From: Paracyclopina nana | Lineage: Eukaryota; Arthropoda; Copepoda; Cyclopoida; Cyclopettidae | Direction: 5' to 3' | Assembly: GCA_019096065.1 (NCBI GenBank) | Contig: JAGUCH010000009.1 | Span: forward strand, 1,126,001 to 1,190,000 | DNA length: 64,000 nucleotides | In this document: positions 1 through 12,200 of the stretch, in pieces | Position numbering within the stretch: the first letter of the stretch is position 1 | Layout: every line of letters starts with the position of its first letter | Position numbers and translations under genes: made by a program | Notes under the pieces: model-generated | What the model was told of the DNA's origin: nothing | Seen by the model: the letters and a program-made list of their open reading frames with translations, nothing else | Databases searched by the model: none

Positions 1-280
1 CCGCGCATTTAGAAAGCCCGCTATAATAATAATTTGATTACAGGTGAAACTGAATCAAGCCCCTCAATATGCTTTTGGCATTCGCCATTCTCCCTACCTT
101 GGCGCATTGAAAGAAGACAGAGATTCGTTGTAATCGAAATTAATTGTAAATGATTGATGAAAAATGGCCGTTAGTCTCCTTAAATCCTAATTTTCTTCGA
201 GACAAAAGTTCGCTTGACAGATGGGCCTCACTTAGGTTAATTGATTCTTTATGTAAGACCTACGCTACAGTCTGCATAAA

Positions 281-438
281 GGGCGTTCTCATATTGGACT
301 TTAGCTTACCAAAACCTGATTTTGGTTAACCAAAAACTGGTTTTAGTAAAGCTCTATGTAGTGGCTACCTACCGAAAACTGGTTTTTGGTTAACCAAAAT
401 CAGGTTTTGGTAAGCTAAAGTCCAATATGAGAACGCCC
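281..438. repeat. 158-bp foldback/MITE-like inverted repeat
   Basis: Two arms of 64 bases (281-344 and 375-438) are reverse complements with only two mismatches, separated by a 30-base loop. The termini are GGGCG and CGCCC. Each arm also contains the internal palindrome TTGGTTAACCAA. Both flanks contain TAAA-type sequence, but no clear target duplication can be called. It has no coding capacity, so it is best read as a non-autonomous foldback or MITE copy. Confidence 0.75.
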
Positions 439-1130
439 TTAAAAATGGTTTTTTTCCCTGCTTTTTCCTTGATTGTTGAGTGACCCATAAAAGTGACATT
501 TGTAGTACATTATGACCTCTGTCCAAATTGGGCTCTTAATTGCCTTTTTTTAAATAAGGATCAAGCCAACTTTCACGTGATTTGGTGAGAATTTTCTTAG
601 CTGCTAATAAAGGCAAATGCTTCGAAAGCAACTAGAAATCATCCTCAAATTATCAGATATGGTTTTTTGACATCGTTGCACATTTGCCATTGATTAGTGT
701 AGTTGCATCCAACTGTGTCAGTTACATACAACGACCCAAGTCTTCTTCCCACTTCTTATTTTGGCAGAATGGACACAAATGTTGTTTTTAGGCAGGGCAG
801 TTTGTTTTTTGCCGTGAGCGGATTCACAATGGGCACCATATTGTTCTTCCCCATCGGAAAACACCTGAAGTGGATGATTTTTTCAAGGCTTGCCTACACA
901 AGAAAGCAGTCGCCTCAACAAACAAAATTGGATGATTTTGATCTTGGCACTCACTGTAAATTATTTTGCCCAGGTCGAATTAAGCAGGCTTCAAGATGGG
1001 AAAGGCCTGTTTTTGTGCGTTATTTCGGCTTTTGGCTGCATAAGACAAATTCGTTGATCCTATTGTCATACTCCCTTGGGACTTCCTTTAGATCATTCGT
1101 CTACAACTCGGGCCTTGCAACGGGCGGTCG
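439..1130. other. Stretch without a supported gene
   Basis: I see no splice-consistent exon or recognisable domain here. An open frame of about 160 codons (703-1194, +) begins at a non-ATG codon, resembles no family I know and runs into the repeat cluster that follows, so it is not called as a gene. Confidence 0.5.
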
Positions 1131-1715
1131 AACTTGGATCGACTGGAGCACACTGAATAGACTGCAACAGATAGTCCCAAGATCGGTTATTTAAACATGC
1201 AGTCCTTGGATCGACAAGACGGAAACGTTCTTGTATCGACTGCTATGACAGAAAAGGACGTATCTAGGTCGACTAGAACAAACTGTACTTGGATAGACTG
1301 ACAGAAGAACGGATCATCCTTGGATCGACTGTTAAAACATACTGGCCCGATCCTTAGCAGGTTTTCTCATCATTAGAAATGCCCGTCACCTCCTAATGAT
1401 GAGAAAACCTGCTAAGGATCGGGCGCCGTCCATGGATAAACTAGAAGGATGAACAAAAGATGCCACCCCCAAAGATACTATGTTTTTCTAGTCTGTCCAA
1501 GGCGGATTTGTCACGTCGATCCAAGGACTATATGTTTGTCGATCCAGGCACAGTTCGTTTTTCTAGTCTAACTAAATGGAGTAAGTTCTGGTCTATCTGA
1601 GGACTGTGTGTTCTGATAGGCTATTCAATGACGATTTGCTTTGTCGATCCAAGTTCGGTTCGTCGTAGTCTATCCAAGGACGGTCCGCTGTCGATCCAAG
1701 GGTAGGAGTCCCTTG
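1131..1715. repeat. Large foldback array of short diverged repeats
   Basis: The left half (about 1131-1335) repeats variants of CTTGGATCGACT at about 1133, 1204, 1230, 1264, 1288 and 1319. The right half (about 1490-1700) repeats the reverse complement, GTCGATCCAAG, and variants such as AGTCTATCCAAGG at about 1491, 1515, 1538, 1591, 1647, 1667 and 1690. Spacing is roughly 25-35 bases. The two halves flank a perfect hairpin at 1345-1424. The arrangement resembles foldback (FB-type) transposons, whose long inverted termini are built of short tandem repeats. No coding sequence is present. Confidence 0.7.
1345..1424. repeat. Perfect 32-bp hairpin at the centre of the foldback
   Basis: Bases 1345-1376 are exactly the reverse complement of 1393-1424, with a 16-base spacer. 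The lack of mismatches in this central hairpin contrasts with the strongly diverged repeats on either side. Confidence 0.85.
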
Positions 1716-1740
1716 CAACTTCCTACTTTCTCTACGCAGG

Positions 1741-2632
1741 CTAAAGTACGATGGACTTTTTATCAAGAGCTTTATGCAAAGTATTCTTGAACTATAGCCG
1801 AAAAAAACTGAATTAAACTCTGATTGACATTATTGAAAATATCATCAAACATACTCAAATCGGATTTCCAAGATATTGAACTCATATTCAGCAAAACAAC
1901 CACGTCACAAAACCAGTTAATTCATTTGCAAATTCTTGCAGAACAAAATGAAAGCTTTTTTTTGATCATTTACGCATTAAAACACTTCTTTGAATCTTCA
2001 ATATTTTTAAGAAGTTTCAATCATTCATTTTGATACTTTATTTACTTGCATTGACATTTACAGGAAAGATTTTTTTTAATAATTTGAATAATTTCACTAA
2101 TTTCTATCAACAATTTAGATGCGGGGTCGTGCTCAGTACAAGCTTCAAAGAAGCGAGATTAGAACATTCACAAGTTTTCATTGTTTACAATTTCACCATG
2201 TGCAAAAATTATGCTTATGGCAAATTAGATTATTTTTATTGTGACTTCTCACAAAACAATTCCATATCACTGAAATAAAAAAGTTTATTTCTGAGTTTTG
2301 CCTGAAAAAAAGTAGTCAGCTCACCTCTCGTCAACTGTCGTTATCCTTGACAGCTTTCACAGAAGAGCGTCGATTTGGCCGAAAACAGCATTTTTTGACT
2401 GTTTTCTTCTGTAACACTCTAGAAAAATTGCTGCTATAAATTGCTTGCTTCAATGCTTTGTTGTTGACAGCAATGAAGCAAAACTGCAAAACTTGCTAAG
2501 AAATGACTTGAAATTGCTCGCTGCAATTTGGCGAGAAAAACAAATACTCATCCATTCAGGAGAAAATATGTAAACAAACCTCCTAACATCGTTGTTCTTA
2601 GTTCTATGTGCTTACCTGCCTTGTCAAACAGT
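1741..2632. other. AT-rich intergenic stretch upstream of the receptor gene
   Basis: The sequence is AT-rich with short open frames that lack splice support or family similarity. It probably holds the promoter and 5' UTR of the gene starting at 2633, but no specific element can be recognised. Confidence 0.5.
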
Positions 2633-4609
2633 ATGCTGGAAATACCAAAGATTGCAAAATGTAAGTCTTAGGTTTTTTCATTTTTCTCTGCTTAACGTAC
2701 TTCTCTTTTAATTCAGGCATAGTGTGGCTTCTAGTTCTGTGTCAAAATTTTTGCCATGGCGGCCAACTGCGGATTTACCCCATGAATTTGCACAACTTCG
2801 CAGACTCCCAATTGAAGTGGCCGATTGGGCAAGTTCTGGAGCTCACCTGTGAGCTGACAAATGCTGATTTGAGCCAGTATTCTTTGGATTGGTATTTGCC
2901 TCATTCTCAAGGAAGATTGACAAACATTAGCCTAACAAATGGACGGTCAACCTTGACCATTTCTGATTTCAATGTGTCAGATATCGGGCCTTACAGATGC
3001 AAGGCCCAGCCCAAAAATGACGACTTGCCACTGATAAAATCAAGCCAAATTGATTTATTTGCTCTTCCTCAAACAGGTAAGTTTGACTGGAATCTAGATC
3101 TATAACAGCAATAGAGGTGTGATTGTTCCATTCTTCTTTTTCCGTGAGAGTCAAAGTTTTCGGTATAATTGCAGCTTGGGATGTACAAGCTTACAAATAC
3201 AGCATAATTTTTTTACAGTTGTCTTTGCTGTACCCAAGGCTGTACCTTGCTTTCAATGTGAGGAATTTTTTCCAACTGGGGAGCATATGCAACGAAATGC
3301 CTGGACCACTTCGACTTGCAAAATTGAGGACCATGATATTTTATGTTGAAAAGCTTTGCATTGTGCAGATATGACATTCATGGTAGCTAGCTGAATATAT
3401 TTGCTTGTGATCTTGGTTAGTTTCAAGTTTGATCACGGTACCCGCTCGAATTTTTAAGTTTGACTGAGAATTTTAGCGCGAATCTAATTTCGAGCGGAGA
3501 CTAAAATTCTAGCGAACTTAAATTTAAAAATTTGAGCAATTGTCATACTTGGCAATTACTGAATGATTAATGTAGAACCTCATTGTGCCATGAATAATTG
3601 GGATGTAACAAGTTGGTTATTATTTTATTTTAAGGTGCGGGTACTGATGTGTGTAATCCTGGATTCTTCCAATGCAAGTCCAACCCACGCCATTGTATTT
3701 CAAACCGTTACTTGTGTGACGGTTACCAAGATTGTATCGAGGATGGCTCAGATGAGACAACTGAGCTTTGTGGTGACATTGATTGGTGTTCGGGCAAAAT
3801 TCGTTGCGGAAACGAAGCCAGATGCATGGATCCTGCCTTGTGCTGCGATCCGGAATGGGACCGAAATTGCGAAATACTCACCGAATGCTGCAAGCCTTAC
3901 ATACAAAACCGTCGATTATACATCCAAATGGGAATTGAGCAGTCTGAGAAGAGAAATAATGCTAGCAACGGTCATATTTTCGTCATCGTTGGTATGAATA
4001 TTGGTTTAAACTTCATCATTCAATCTTTTAGCTGGTTTATTTTCAGGATGTTCAGTGGCCTTTACGTGTGTGCTTCTTGTCGTTATCATCCTCATGTGCC
4101 AATTCCCCATTGAGAAGCCTTGGCTGAGGCCTCCAACTTTCCTGACACGAAGGCCACGCCCTCCGAATCAGGGCATGGTCCCTGTCACGATGGAAGATTT
4201 GGACGCCTATTTCGAGTCGCTGAGGAGCGTCAGTCGAGCCAATCAAGTCCCAATGCAGATTCACAATCAGCCTCCTCCATACAGCCCTGGGCTTCCACGC
4301 GTGGATCCTCCTCCTCCATATCCAGAAGATGACATTGAGTTTGCTGAGAACAACAACGAGGACAACAACAATGGGGACATCAACGGGAACAGCGAGATTC
4401 GCGACCAGCACGTGTTCCGCCTATCACCCGTGGTTCAACCACGTGGACCTCACATTCGTGGCCTTCGAGGAGGGGTGAGTCTGGTTGGCCTTGATCGGCC
4501 TCCGCCTATGTTTCATCAGGCCTCGATCATTCGTGGGAGTCGCAGTTATGCGGCCATTTCTAATCCTCGCTATGTCATTGATTCTTCCTCATCTTCTGAT
4601 GAAGAATAA
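2633..4609 (+). CDS. Single-pass receptor with Ig and LDLa domains and PPPY motifs (LDLRAD/PMEPA1-like tail)
   Basis: Exons 2633-2660, 2717-3076, 3635-3991 and 4047-4609 keep phase across every junction and give 435 residues. The start at 2633 yields a signal peptide (core [12 protein letters not shown]). An Ig domain follows, with Cys54, Trp68 and Cys104 and the motif DIGPYRC. An LDL-receptor class A module spans about 136-175 with six cysteines (136, 143, 150, 157, 163, 175) and the calcium-binding DGSDE motif. A second Cys-rich stretch runs 181-215. A transmembrane helix lies near 243-268. The cytoplasmic tail is Pro-rich and has two PPPY motifs (324-327 and 337-340), the class bound by WW domains of NEDD4-family ubiquitin ligases. 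LDLRAD3, LDLRAD4 and PMEPA1 share the LDLa/TM/PPxY layout, but the N-terminal Ig domain is unlike them. Ligand and role are unknown. Confidence 0.8.
3425..3540. repeat. Imperfect foldback repeat inside the receptor's second intron
   Basis: The stretch beginning CGCTCGAATTTTTAAG (about 3441) is roughly the reverse complement of the stretch ending AAAATTTGAGC (about 3537). ATTTTAG and CTAAAAT also pair internally. It looks like an old, degraded MITE-like insertion. Confidence 0.5.
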
Positions 4610-6283
4610 GCATGCTCATTGCTAAATATACATATACATGCAGTCAAGAGAGAAAGCTCATCTTTCAAGCTTGTTGAGGAATTCAAGACATTTGATTCAG
4701 CAACAATTTCCATATTGAAATCTGATTTCAAATGGCCGATGGTTAAATCCGGTTGCGATCTTTCACCCAGTTCGGCTTTTTAAATCTGCAATTTAATTTA
4801 CTGTTTGACTAGAGAGAGTCGTAGATTTCGAATCTCCACTTATATAGTGAATCTTCCTCATGTCCGGACACGAGGATGAAGCTTGCATGTTGCAAGATAT
4901 ACATGGATTCGGACAGGAGATGGAAGAACCCATTTTTCAAGCTTGTTGAGTAATTCGAGACATTCGATACAACAACAAGGAGAGGCGCGCAATAGTAGTC
5001 GTAGTAGCTTTCACTTTTCACGCGTCGTGAGTTCCGATTTCAGGAATTTTATTTGTATACACTCTGCAAGAAGACATTTGTCTCCTCGCGAAATGTTTCT
5101 CTTTATTGACCGTGTAATTTTAGCAGCAGTAAAGGAACTTTAAACTGTGCAAAGTAGGGTGGGGGGAGCAAGTGGTGAAAAATGACTGTTTTCCCAATAT
5201 GAACCACACTGTAAGCATTAGCATTTCTTGGGTCCAATAAATAGTAAAGCATAAGGAACTCGAGGCATCATTTTTGATGAATCGTAGTAGCTACCATTTG
5301 ATTTCAGGCGAATTTGAGCGTCTATTGTGAAAGCAGCCGAAGAGAAAGCATCTCATAGAGGCGGAGCTACAAGCTTCTTCAGCAGCAGAAGCAGCCAAAA
5401 GTCAAATTCCTCAGCACGGTATTTTTGTCCTCCTTTTTTTCTAGGCTCTTTTCGACCTTTCAAATCATTAACAACAATGTGCAAACATAGCAGTTGTAGT
5501 AGTAGTTGATTTATGCATAATCTACGGCGGCGGCGTTATTACTCCGCGGCTGCAGATTTATGTACTTGAGTAAATCCAGATTGGCCGTAAAAGGGGTGCA
5601 GAAATGACCCCATAAAAATGTCCACAAACGCGGGAATTTCCATGTTACAACTCCCGTAATTTTTACGCATATCTCCAACGTTTCCCCCCCTCCGCGAAAT
5701 CGAAATTAATTTTTGAAATGCATGCTACATTTTACCTTTCAAGCATTCTTTTTGCGCTATCCCCGGCCTTGCTATCTCCCAAGCTGAACAAAGTTAACGA
5801 AGAAGCACATAGTAGCATGTTGTAGAAGTGTGTAGTAGTCCGGCGGCCTCAAAAGCACCTCGGGTCTCAAATTGGGGGGTGGGTTTTCGCGATCATGGCC
5901 GTTTCAAAACCAGGCGCGTTGAAATCAACACAAATTCCCCTGAAAATACGAAACCCACGAATCAAAGGGAATTTTTCGCACATATCGATGATATGCGCCC
6001 AACATGTGTCGATTTCGTACAAATACACACGCACTCACGTTCCTGAGGCTGACGAGGACGGAGGACGACGGACGGGATGCTTTTGTCCTGCTTTTGCTAG
6101 AATACGAGCCAGTAGTTTATAGTAGCTGCTGCTACGACTGTCACATCTTCTCTCCTTTCGGCCATCTCACCATGATGAAAAGTGGAGAAAATGCTGCCGC
6201 AGCGAAGCACTACTACCTAAAAACTCTGAGCAGTGCGCTGTCATGAGATTTTGAAGAATTGGAATTTTTGCACGGCAACCAAG
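4610..6283. other. Intergenic/5' flank of the RhoGAP gene, with an internal duplication
   Basis: No protein-coding exon is supported. A diverged direct duplication of about 50 bases occurs at about 4660-4710 and 4941-4991, sharing TTTCAAGCTTGTTGAG. GC content rises from about 5.8 kb towards the next start codon, consistent with a promoter and 5' UTR. The start codon context at 6284 is ACCAAGATGG. Confidence 0.5.
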
Positions 6284-9200
6284 ATGGCCAGCTCCTCGTT
6301 CGGGCCCGGCGGTTCGGGCCCCGGGCCTCCCAATAATAGTAGCAATAATGCTGCAGCCGCAACAGTGAGCAAACCGAAGAAAAAGGAGCGATGGCTGGTC
6401 ACCCGGAAAACATGGCGGTACATGGCGGACGCGGGGAAGCTCCTCATACCAGAGTCCCTGCGCAAGGGCAAAGACATGAAGGAGTACACCGACGACGACC
6501 TCACCAAGCTGGAGGAGCACTACCAAAAAGTCTGTGATCAGCAGCAGGATTTCATCGAGTGGGAGGGACCGCGGACCGACCCCCGCGTCCTTCTGGTGGG
6601 GAATCGCGCCAACGCCCCGCCGGCGCCAGCGCCCGACCAACCGCCGCACCAGGAGGCGACCGGGCCGAAATTCCGGCTGGTGCTGCCGGTGGGGCAGCAG
6701 CCGCCGCCGGGCTACGTTCAGGTGGGCAAACGCACGCTGCCCATGGGGGAAATGCCCCTGCACGACTATGACGGGCCCCAGCAGGAGTCGAGCTACGTCC
6801 AATTGCCCTCGGGGCTCGTCCTGCAAGAGCTGCCCGCCATTTACCTCACGGAGCGGGACTGGTACGCGCGGCGCAGCTCCTCCCCGCCGGACTCGGGGGT
6901 GCTCAGCCCGGACGAGTTTTCCTGCGGGGGCGACGATCCCGACCACTTGGACGCCGGTCTGGTGGGGCATCCGAGGGGAGGCGGCGCCGGCGCCGGCGCA
7001 GCGGAATCGGGCATCGGGTCGGGCGCGGATTCGGTGCGGGCGTACGGAAAACGCCGGCACATCGGGATACAGACGGACCCGCTGCCGGAGGAGTTTTTCC
7101 GGCTGGTGGAGGAGGAGAAGCGGCGCGAGGAAGAGGAGCGCCGGCGGAAGGAGGAGGAGGAGCGGCTGGCGCGGGAGCAGGAGGAGCGGGAGCTGGAAGC
7201 CATGATGGGCGACAGCGTGATGCGCTACATGAAGATGGTGCGGCGCAACTCCAAGTCCTCGGACCAGAAGAAGGCGGAGCGCTTCCGCTCCATGAACTAC
7301 GACCCCACGCTGAGGAACATCAAGGCCAAATACCTCAACAAGGAGGAGTACATCGAGGGCCTCAAGAAGAGCATGGAGGTCCAGGTGGGAGAGTCGCTTC
7401 TGGAGCTGCTCAAAAAGTGCCAAACGCCGGTGGAGCCGCCGGCCACGCTGCCCTCGCTCGCCCGGAAGTTCAGCAACGCGGCCAGTGATTTGTCAGATTC
7501 CCTGAGCTCGCCCCAGCGCAGGCTCTCCGGGGTGGGGGGGTCGGCAGACTGCGGGGTGGGCGGCCACAACATTTTCGGCCACGCGGCCGAGATGGCGCTG
7601 TCCGGCGGCGGCGGAGCCTCGGCGCACGGTGGTCCGAAGGAGCTGGAGCGGGACTTTTTCGCCCACCTCTACAGCGGGGACATGACGGCCCTGGAGAGCG
7701 GTACGGTCCCCGAGGACTACTACAACTACTTGGAAAGCTGGTACCGCGCCCAGAAAGGCCTCCTCGGCTCCCCGGCGGCCTCGAGTGGTCTGGCGAGGCC
7801 GAACGCCGCCGGCCAGCCGCACCAGTCGAGCAGCGCCATGCAGCCCGCAAGCATATACATTCCCGTGGACGCCCTGCAGAATTTACGGGCCTCCATGCCC
7901 ATTTTGGTGACGTGCGCCGCGGCCGCTTCAACCAACAGCGTGTCCCGAAGCACGAATAGCATCGGCAAAAGCCCCGGCCAATCTTTCCTCTCGTCTGTGA
8001 TATCGCTGAGGCCTTTTGCGGGCAGCGGGGGCGGCTCGGCCCCCCAGCAGCCCGCTGCCTCTGCATCCTCCTCCTCAGGGGGCCACGGGGCTCGCATCAT
8101 GTCAAAGAGGCTGTGGAGGACAAGGTCAAAGAGCCAGGGACGGTCTTCCGTGTCTTCATCCGCTTGGATTCCTCAGGTGATGATTTTGAATGATCTATAC
8201 AGAATGCGGCTCCAAAAATGCAAGCTGCGGGCTGCTCTGAAGAAGTAAATAAATATGGGCCGAATCGGCTGTAGCGCGGTTGCAATTTCGGAGCCGCAAC
8301 CTGTGTGAATTGAATACTGCGGAAACTTGTGATTTACGCGGGTTTTATGTATTTCTTAATGATGCATGGTGGGATTCATGTTTTGTGTGCAAGGCTCCGC
8401 TAGCACCTATAATTAGTAATTTTTCAATATTCTGGATTTGCAGGGCGGCGCCAGGTGGCAGCACTTGACAAATCGTTGCGTGATGCTCGAATCGACTCAT
8501 CTTCTGATGCTGCACGAGTTCGAGAGGATTGCATTACAGAAACTGGCCCTACAAAAATTGAATTCCTCTGATCTCGGTATAACTACTCGCATTCCAAAAG
8601 GTAAACACGCGTGTGTGCGATTCAAAGCCTTGAATTTCATTCATTTCAGCCTTGTCTTCTTTTCAGATTCTAGTGATAAGACCAAAAGTCGAACTTATTT
8701 ATTAAAGAAGAAAGTCCTGCCTCGTTGGGACACGAGCAGAGGTAATGCACATTAGCTTTTTTTGAACTGCTGATAATATTAATTAACATTCAACTTGGGA
8801 GGCTATTCACATCAGTATCATAACAATAACATTGATGTAGGGCGATCCCAGCGGCCTTTATGGGCAACTTTTGGGATTTTCAGCTGACACTGCAGTAGTA
8901 GAAAAACTGAGTTACCGCCTTTTAGCGACAGGAGAAGTAGTTCGAAATAAAGACCTAAGCAAATAAGTTTATTGAATTTTTTTAAAGGTTTACTTCATTA
9001 CGGTAAAATAGAATGATTTTAAGGCTATGATAAACATGAGACACTTAGGCCCGGTTCACCTACAAACTAAGGCCGAAATTATGGCATAATTTATAGCTGA
9101 ACAGAGATAAGCGCAGGATTTTTGGCTGAATATTTTTAATTTGCTTCAATTTAAAAAAACAATTTCAAAGAAAAAATGTAAAAAAGTTGTTTCGTCCCCT

Positions 9201-12200
9201 CTCAAATTGGCAAATATCAGCGTAATTTTGCTCAAAATTACGCCATAATTTTGTAGGTGAACCGAGGCTTAATGTCAAGATGTTAAAAGACCTGATGCTA
9301 TGCATTAGCAAAAAAGTAACCATTTAAAAAAAATTATCCGCCCTAAAAAAAGTGGCTCTACTTATCAAAACAAAACATGATTTTGAACTCCCAAGTGTTT
9401 CTTCAAAAAAGACGGTAGATGGTATATGTCTGTTATTTATTTCGAGCTGGGGCACGTAACGTCGGATCATAAAAGAGCTAAACACGAGTGCCACTTTATG
9501 AGCACGAACAAAGTGAGTACATTACAGAAACGAGTTTTTTTATATTTTAAAATCTGAGTTCAGCTATTAAATGACCCAGTTTTACGTACCCCAGCTCAAA
9601 ATATACAATTTTATATTCTGTAATACGAATTTTGAGTGTTTTAATGGAGTTACCAGGCTGCCCCATGCCCTATAAAATGCTGCTTGTTTTTAGTTGCTAT
9701 GTGAATATCACTGGCTCTATTGCGATAGCATCCTGTGGTTTGGGAGCAATAGAATAGACTATTAAAAACCATTTCTTCCAAGGTGCTCCTATGGCACAAT
9801 GGTTAGAGTGTTCAGCTCTTGATTCAGCAGTCTAGGGTTCTAACCAGAGTCATTTTTTCATTTCTTTATCTGGCTCAAATTATGGTAAAGTCCTAAACAT
9901 AGCATGCAATTTTAATGATGTTTCCATAGCTCAGTGGTCAGAGCATTGGAATGCTAATCCAACTGTCTGGGTTCGAATCTAGGTTGTTTCTCTCTTTTTT
10001 CTAACTTTTTTGTAATTTGGATTAGTTCCATGGAACACGAGGGGCACAAAATTAATTAAATCCCTCAAATTTGATTCCAAAGTATTTATGCTCTGTTCAT
10101 CTACAAACTCCTTAAGGAATCGGAACGCGAAATTCCTTTGCGCAAAGGAGTTCTCAATACATAAACTAGCTGCGTAGAGTTGTCATTATGCATGGTTTCG
10201 TCATTATGCATCCCTTAAGGAACTGTAGATGAACAGAATATTAATGTCCCCCAAATTGCTTACAAAGAACTGTGATATAAAATAGCTGAGTCGGATCGGT
10301 AAACTGAATTATAGCACCAGGAAATCGCATTACAGTATATAGAATAATTAAGATATAAGTTTTTGCTGTTCCAGATAAATCTCGCGAAACCGTGCCTGGC
10401 CCGGTGTTTGGCGTTCCTCTGGGCCAGTGTGTGGACATCCCCTCGGCCAACCGAAAAAGGTCCACGTGTGGTGGCACATCATTGTTTACGGGTATGAATT
10501 CAGAAAACATTCCAAATCCCAACGACCCCAGTGAGCTGCTGTTGAGCCCCGTGAGCAAGGCGAGCAGAAGTGACAGTCGGACCAGTGTGGGCTCAAGCTA
10601 CAACGAAAAGAGCCAAGAGAGAATTGCGGGCTCCACCGAGAGCCTTTTTTTCGACTTTCGAAGGCAGAGCGTGGGCCTTTTGCAGTCCGGAGCCCTGGAC
10701 CCGCTGTGCCTCGACGAAGTGGGAGAGTTGAGTGTGTCGGGCACGTTTTCCACCCCCTGTGTCCCCACCGTGGTCATGATGTGCATCCGCCATTTGGAGC
10801 AGTTCGGCCTCCACACAGTGGGCATTTTTCGGGTGTCATCCTCCAAGAAACGAGTGCGACAGGTATGGCCAAAAAATGTTCTGTTTTGCCTACTCAAGTG
10901 ATTAGTAAGTCCTTAAAGTCACGAGAATTGTTGTCCGCGAATTTTATTGAATTCGGGGAGCAATGCACAGTGGCCACATATGCGCGAAATTCCACAGTGC
11001 TCTATAGTACATAAAATCAATGCATTCATTCATAAGCAGAGCGCGTGGAGTAAGTGTGGATTTTCCCTGGCTAATTGACATTTATTGTCAGCCTTGAGAA
11101 TTTGGGCCTCTGAACGAAAAAACTAAACTGGTCTGCGATTTACGAGCTGCTCCATGCGCAGGTCTGTGAATTTGCTTGAATCGCAAGATTTTCATGTTGG
11201 GTGCGAGCAGTAGTTGTGCTGAAAATATAGCCAAATACTTTTAACGCACGAAATATGGGGAATTTTCATGTGGAGCTTTTTACTCAACAACTCATGCTGA
11301 GAAGTGCTTCTTCACTAGGGGGGAAAGTCGGATGGGAAAAGTCACTCGAGATATAGTATACTAGAAAGTTGACCTTTTTTGACCACTTTTTTGGCAAATG
11401 TCATTTTTGCCTGCGACACAAGATCGACGATCCTTGTGCATGAGGATAAAATGCGGAGCCTAATTAGCTGATAGTACCTATGTTTTATTCTTGGGCAAAT
11501 AGCAAAAAATAACGCCTGAAATGCCTTGACCTCAACTTGAGCTAGCCCAGATTCTTCTCGTTTCATCACATTTTTGGCCAGTGAAAGCAGTTACCTAATA
11601 AATCATGATCAACGACGCTATGTAGAGCTAGCTTTCTACGAGCGCAATTCTAATGCAGCACCGCGTAGACTCTTTCCGCTCTTCATACATAATTAAATAA
11701 AGCGGGCAGGGTCTACGCAGCTCCTCTCAATGCATTATTAAATATAATACTCGTACTGCAAATTGGGGCCGTTCTCAACACGCATTTTTGAAAAAAACGC
11801 CCTGAAAGTATGCCATACTGAGAGACTATCATAATATGTATGCAAAACTTGGTTACAAAAAAAATGAACGAGAAACTTTCCAAATAGTTAAGGGAGGAGT
11901 TTGACCGTGGAGGACAAATCACGCTTTCCATGGAGACCGGCGTGCATGACGTGGCAACGCTGCTCAAAGAGTTTTTCCGTGACCTTCCTGAGCCTGTCAT
12001 TCCACGAGAAGTGCAAGCCGCCCTTCTGGCAACACAAAGTAATGCTTTTTGTCACTTTTTTTGCTTGCCACAACTCACAACTTTCTCTCCCTTTCAGAGC
12101 TGAAAAATATTCAGGAGCAGATTGTCCACCTACAGCACATTGTCCAGCTTTTGCCTCTCATTAACCGGGACACCCTGTATGTGCTCCTGCAATTTTTGGG

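Larger units (their letters stand above)
9433..10342 (+). repeat. Composite dispersed repeat, copy 1 (foldback head, two tRNA-like modules, conserved tail)
   Basis: It starts with TTATTTCGAGCTGGGGCA, whose inverted counterpart (TGCCCCAGCTCAAAATA type) ends near 9605. A region shared with the copy at 39686-40488 follows, including ACCAGGCTGCCCC. Next come two tRNA-like modules and the tail AGCTGAGTCGGATCGG to GTATTACAGTATATA-like sequence. Relative to the other copies, this one is interrupted by a 144-bp MITE at 10093-10236. It lies within a RhoGAP intron. Confidence 0.7.

Noticed and set aside
703-1194. Open frame of about 160 codons (+) near the left end
   Set aside because: It starts at a non-ATG codon, shows no domain or splice support and ends inside a repeat array.
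6167-7423. 418-codon open frame on the minus strand opposite the RhoGAP first exon
   Set aside because: It is the complement of a GC-rich coding exon with strong family motifs on the plus strand; low stop frequency there is expected from base composition.
8177-8248. RhoGAP frame running on past exon 1 to a stop at 8248, near an AATAAA
   Set aside because: The donor at 8177 joins in phase to the next well-conserved exon. A truncated intronic-polyadenylation isoform is possible but has no further support.
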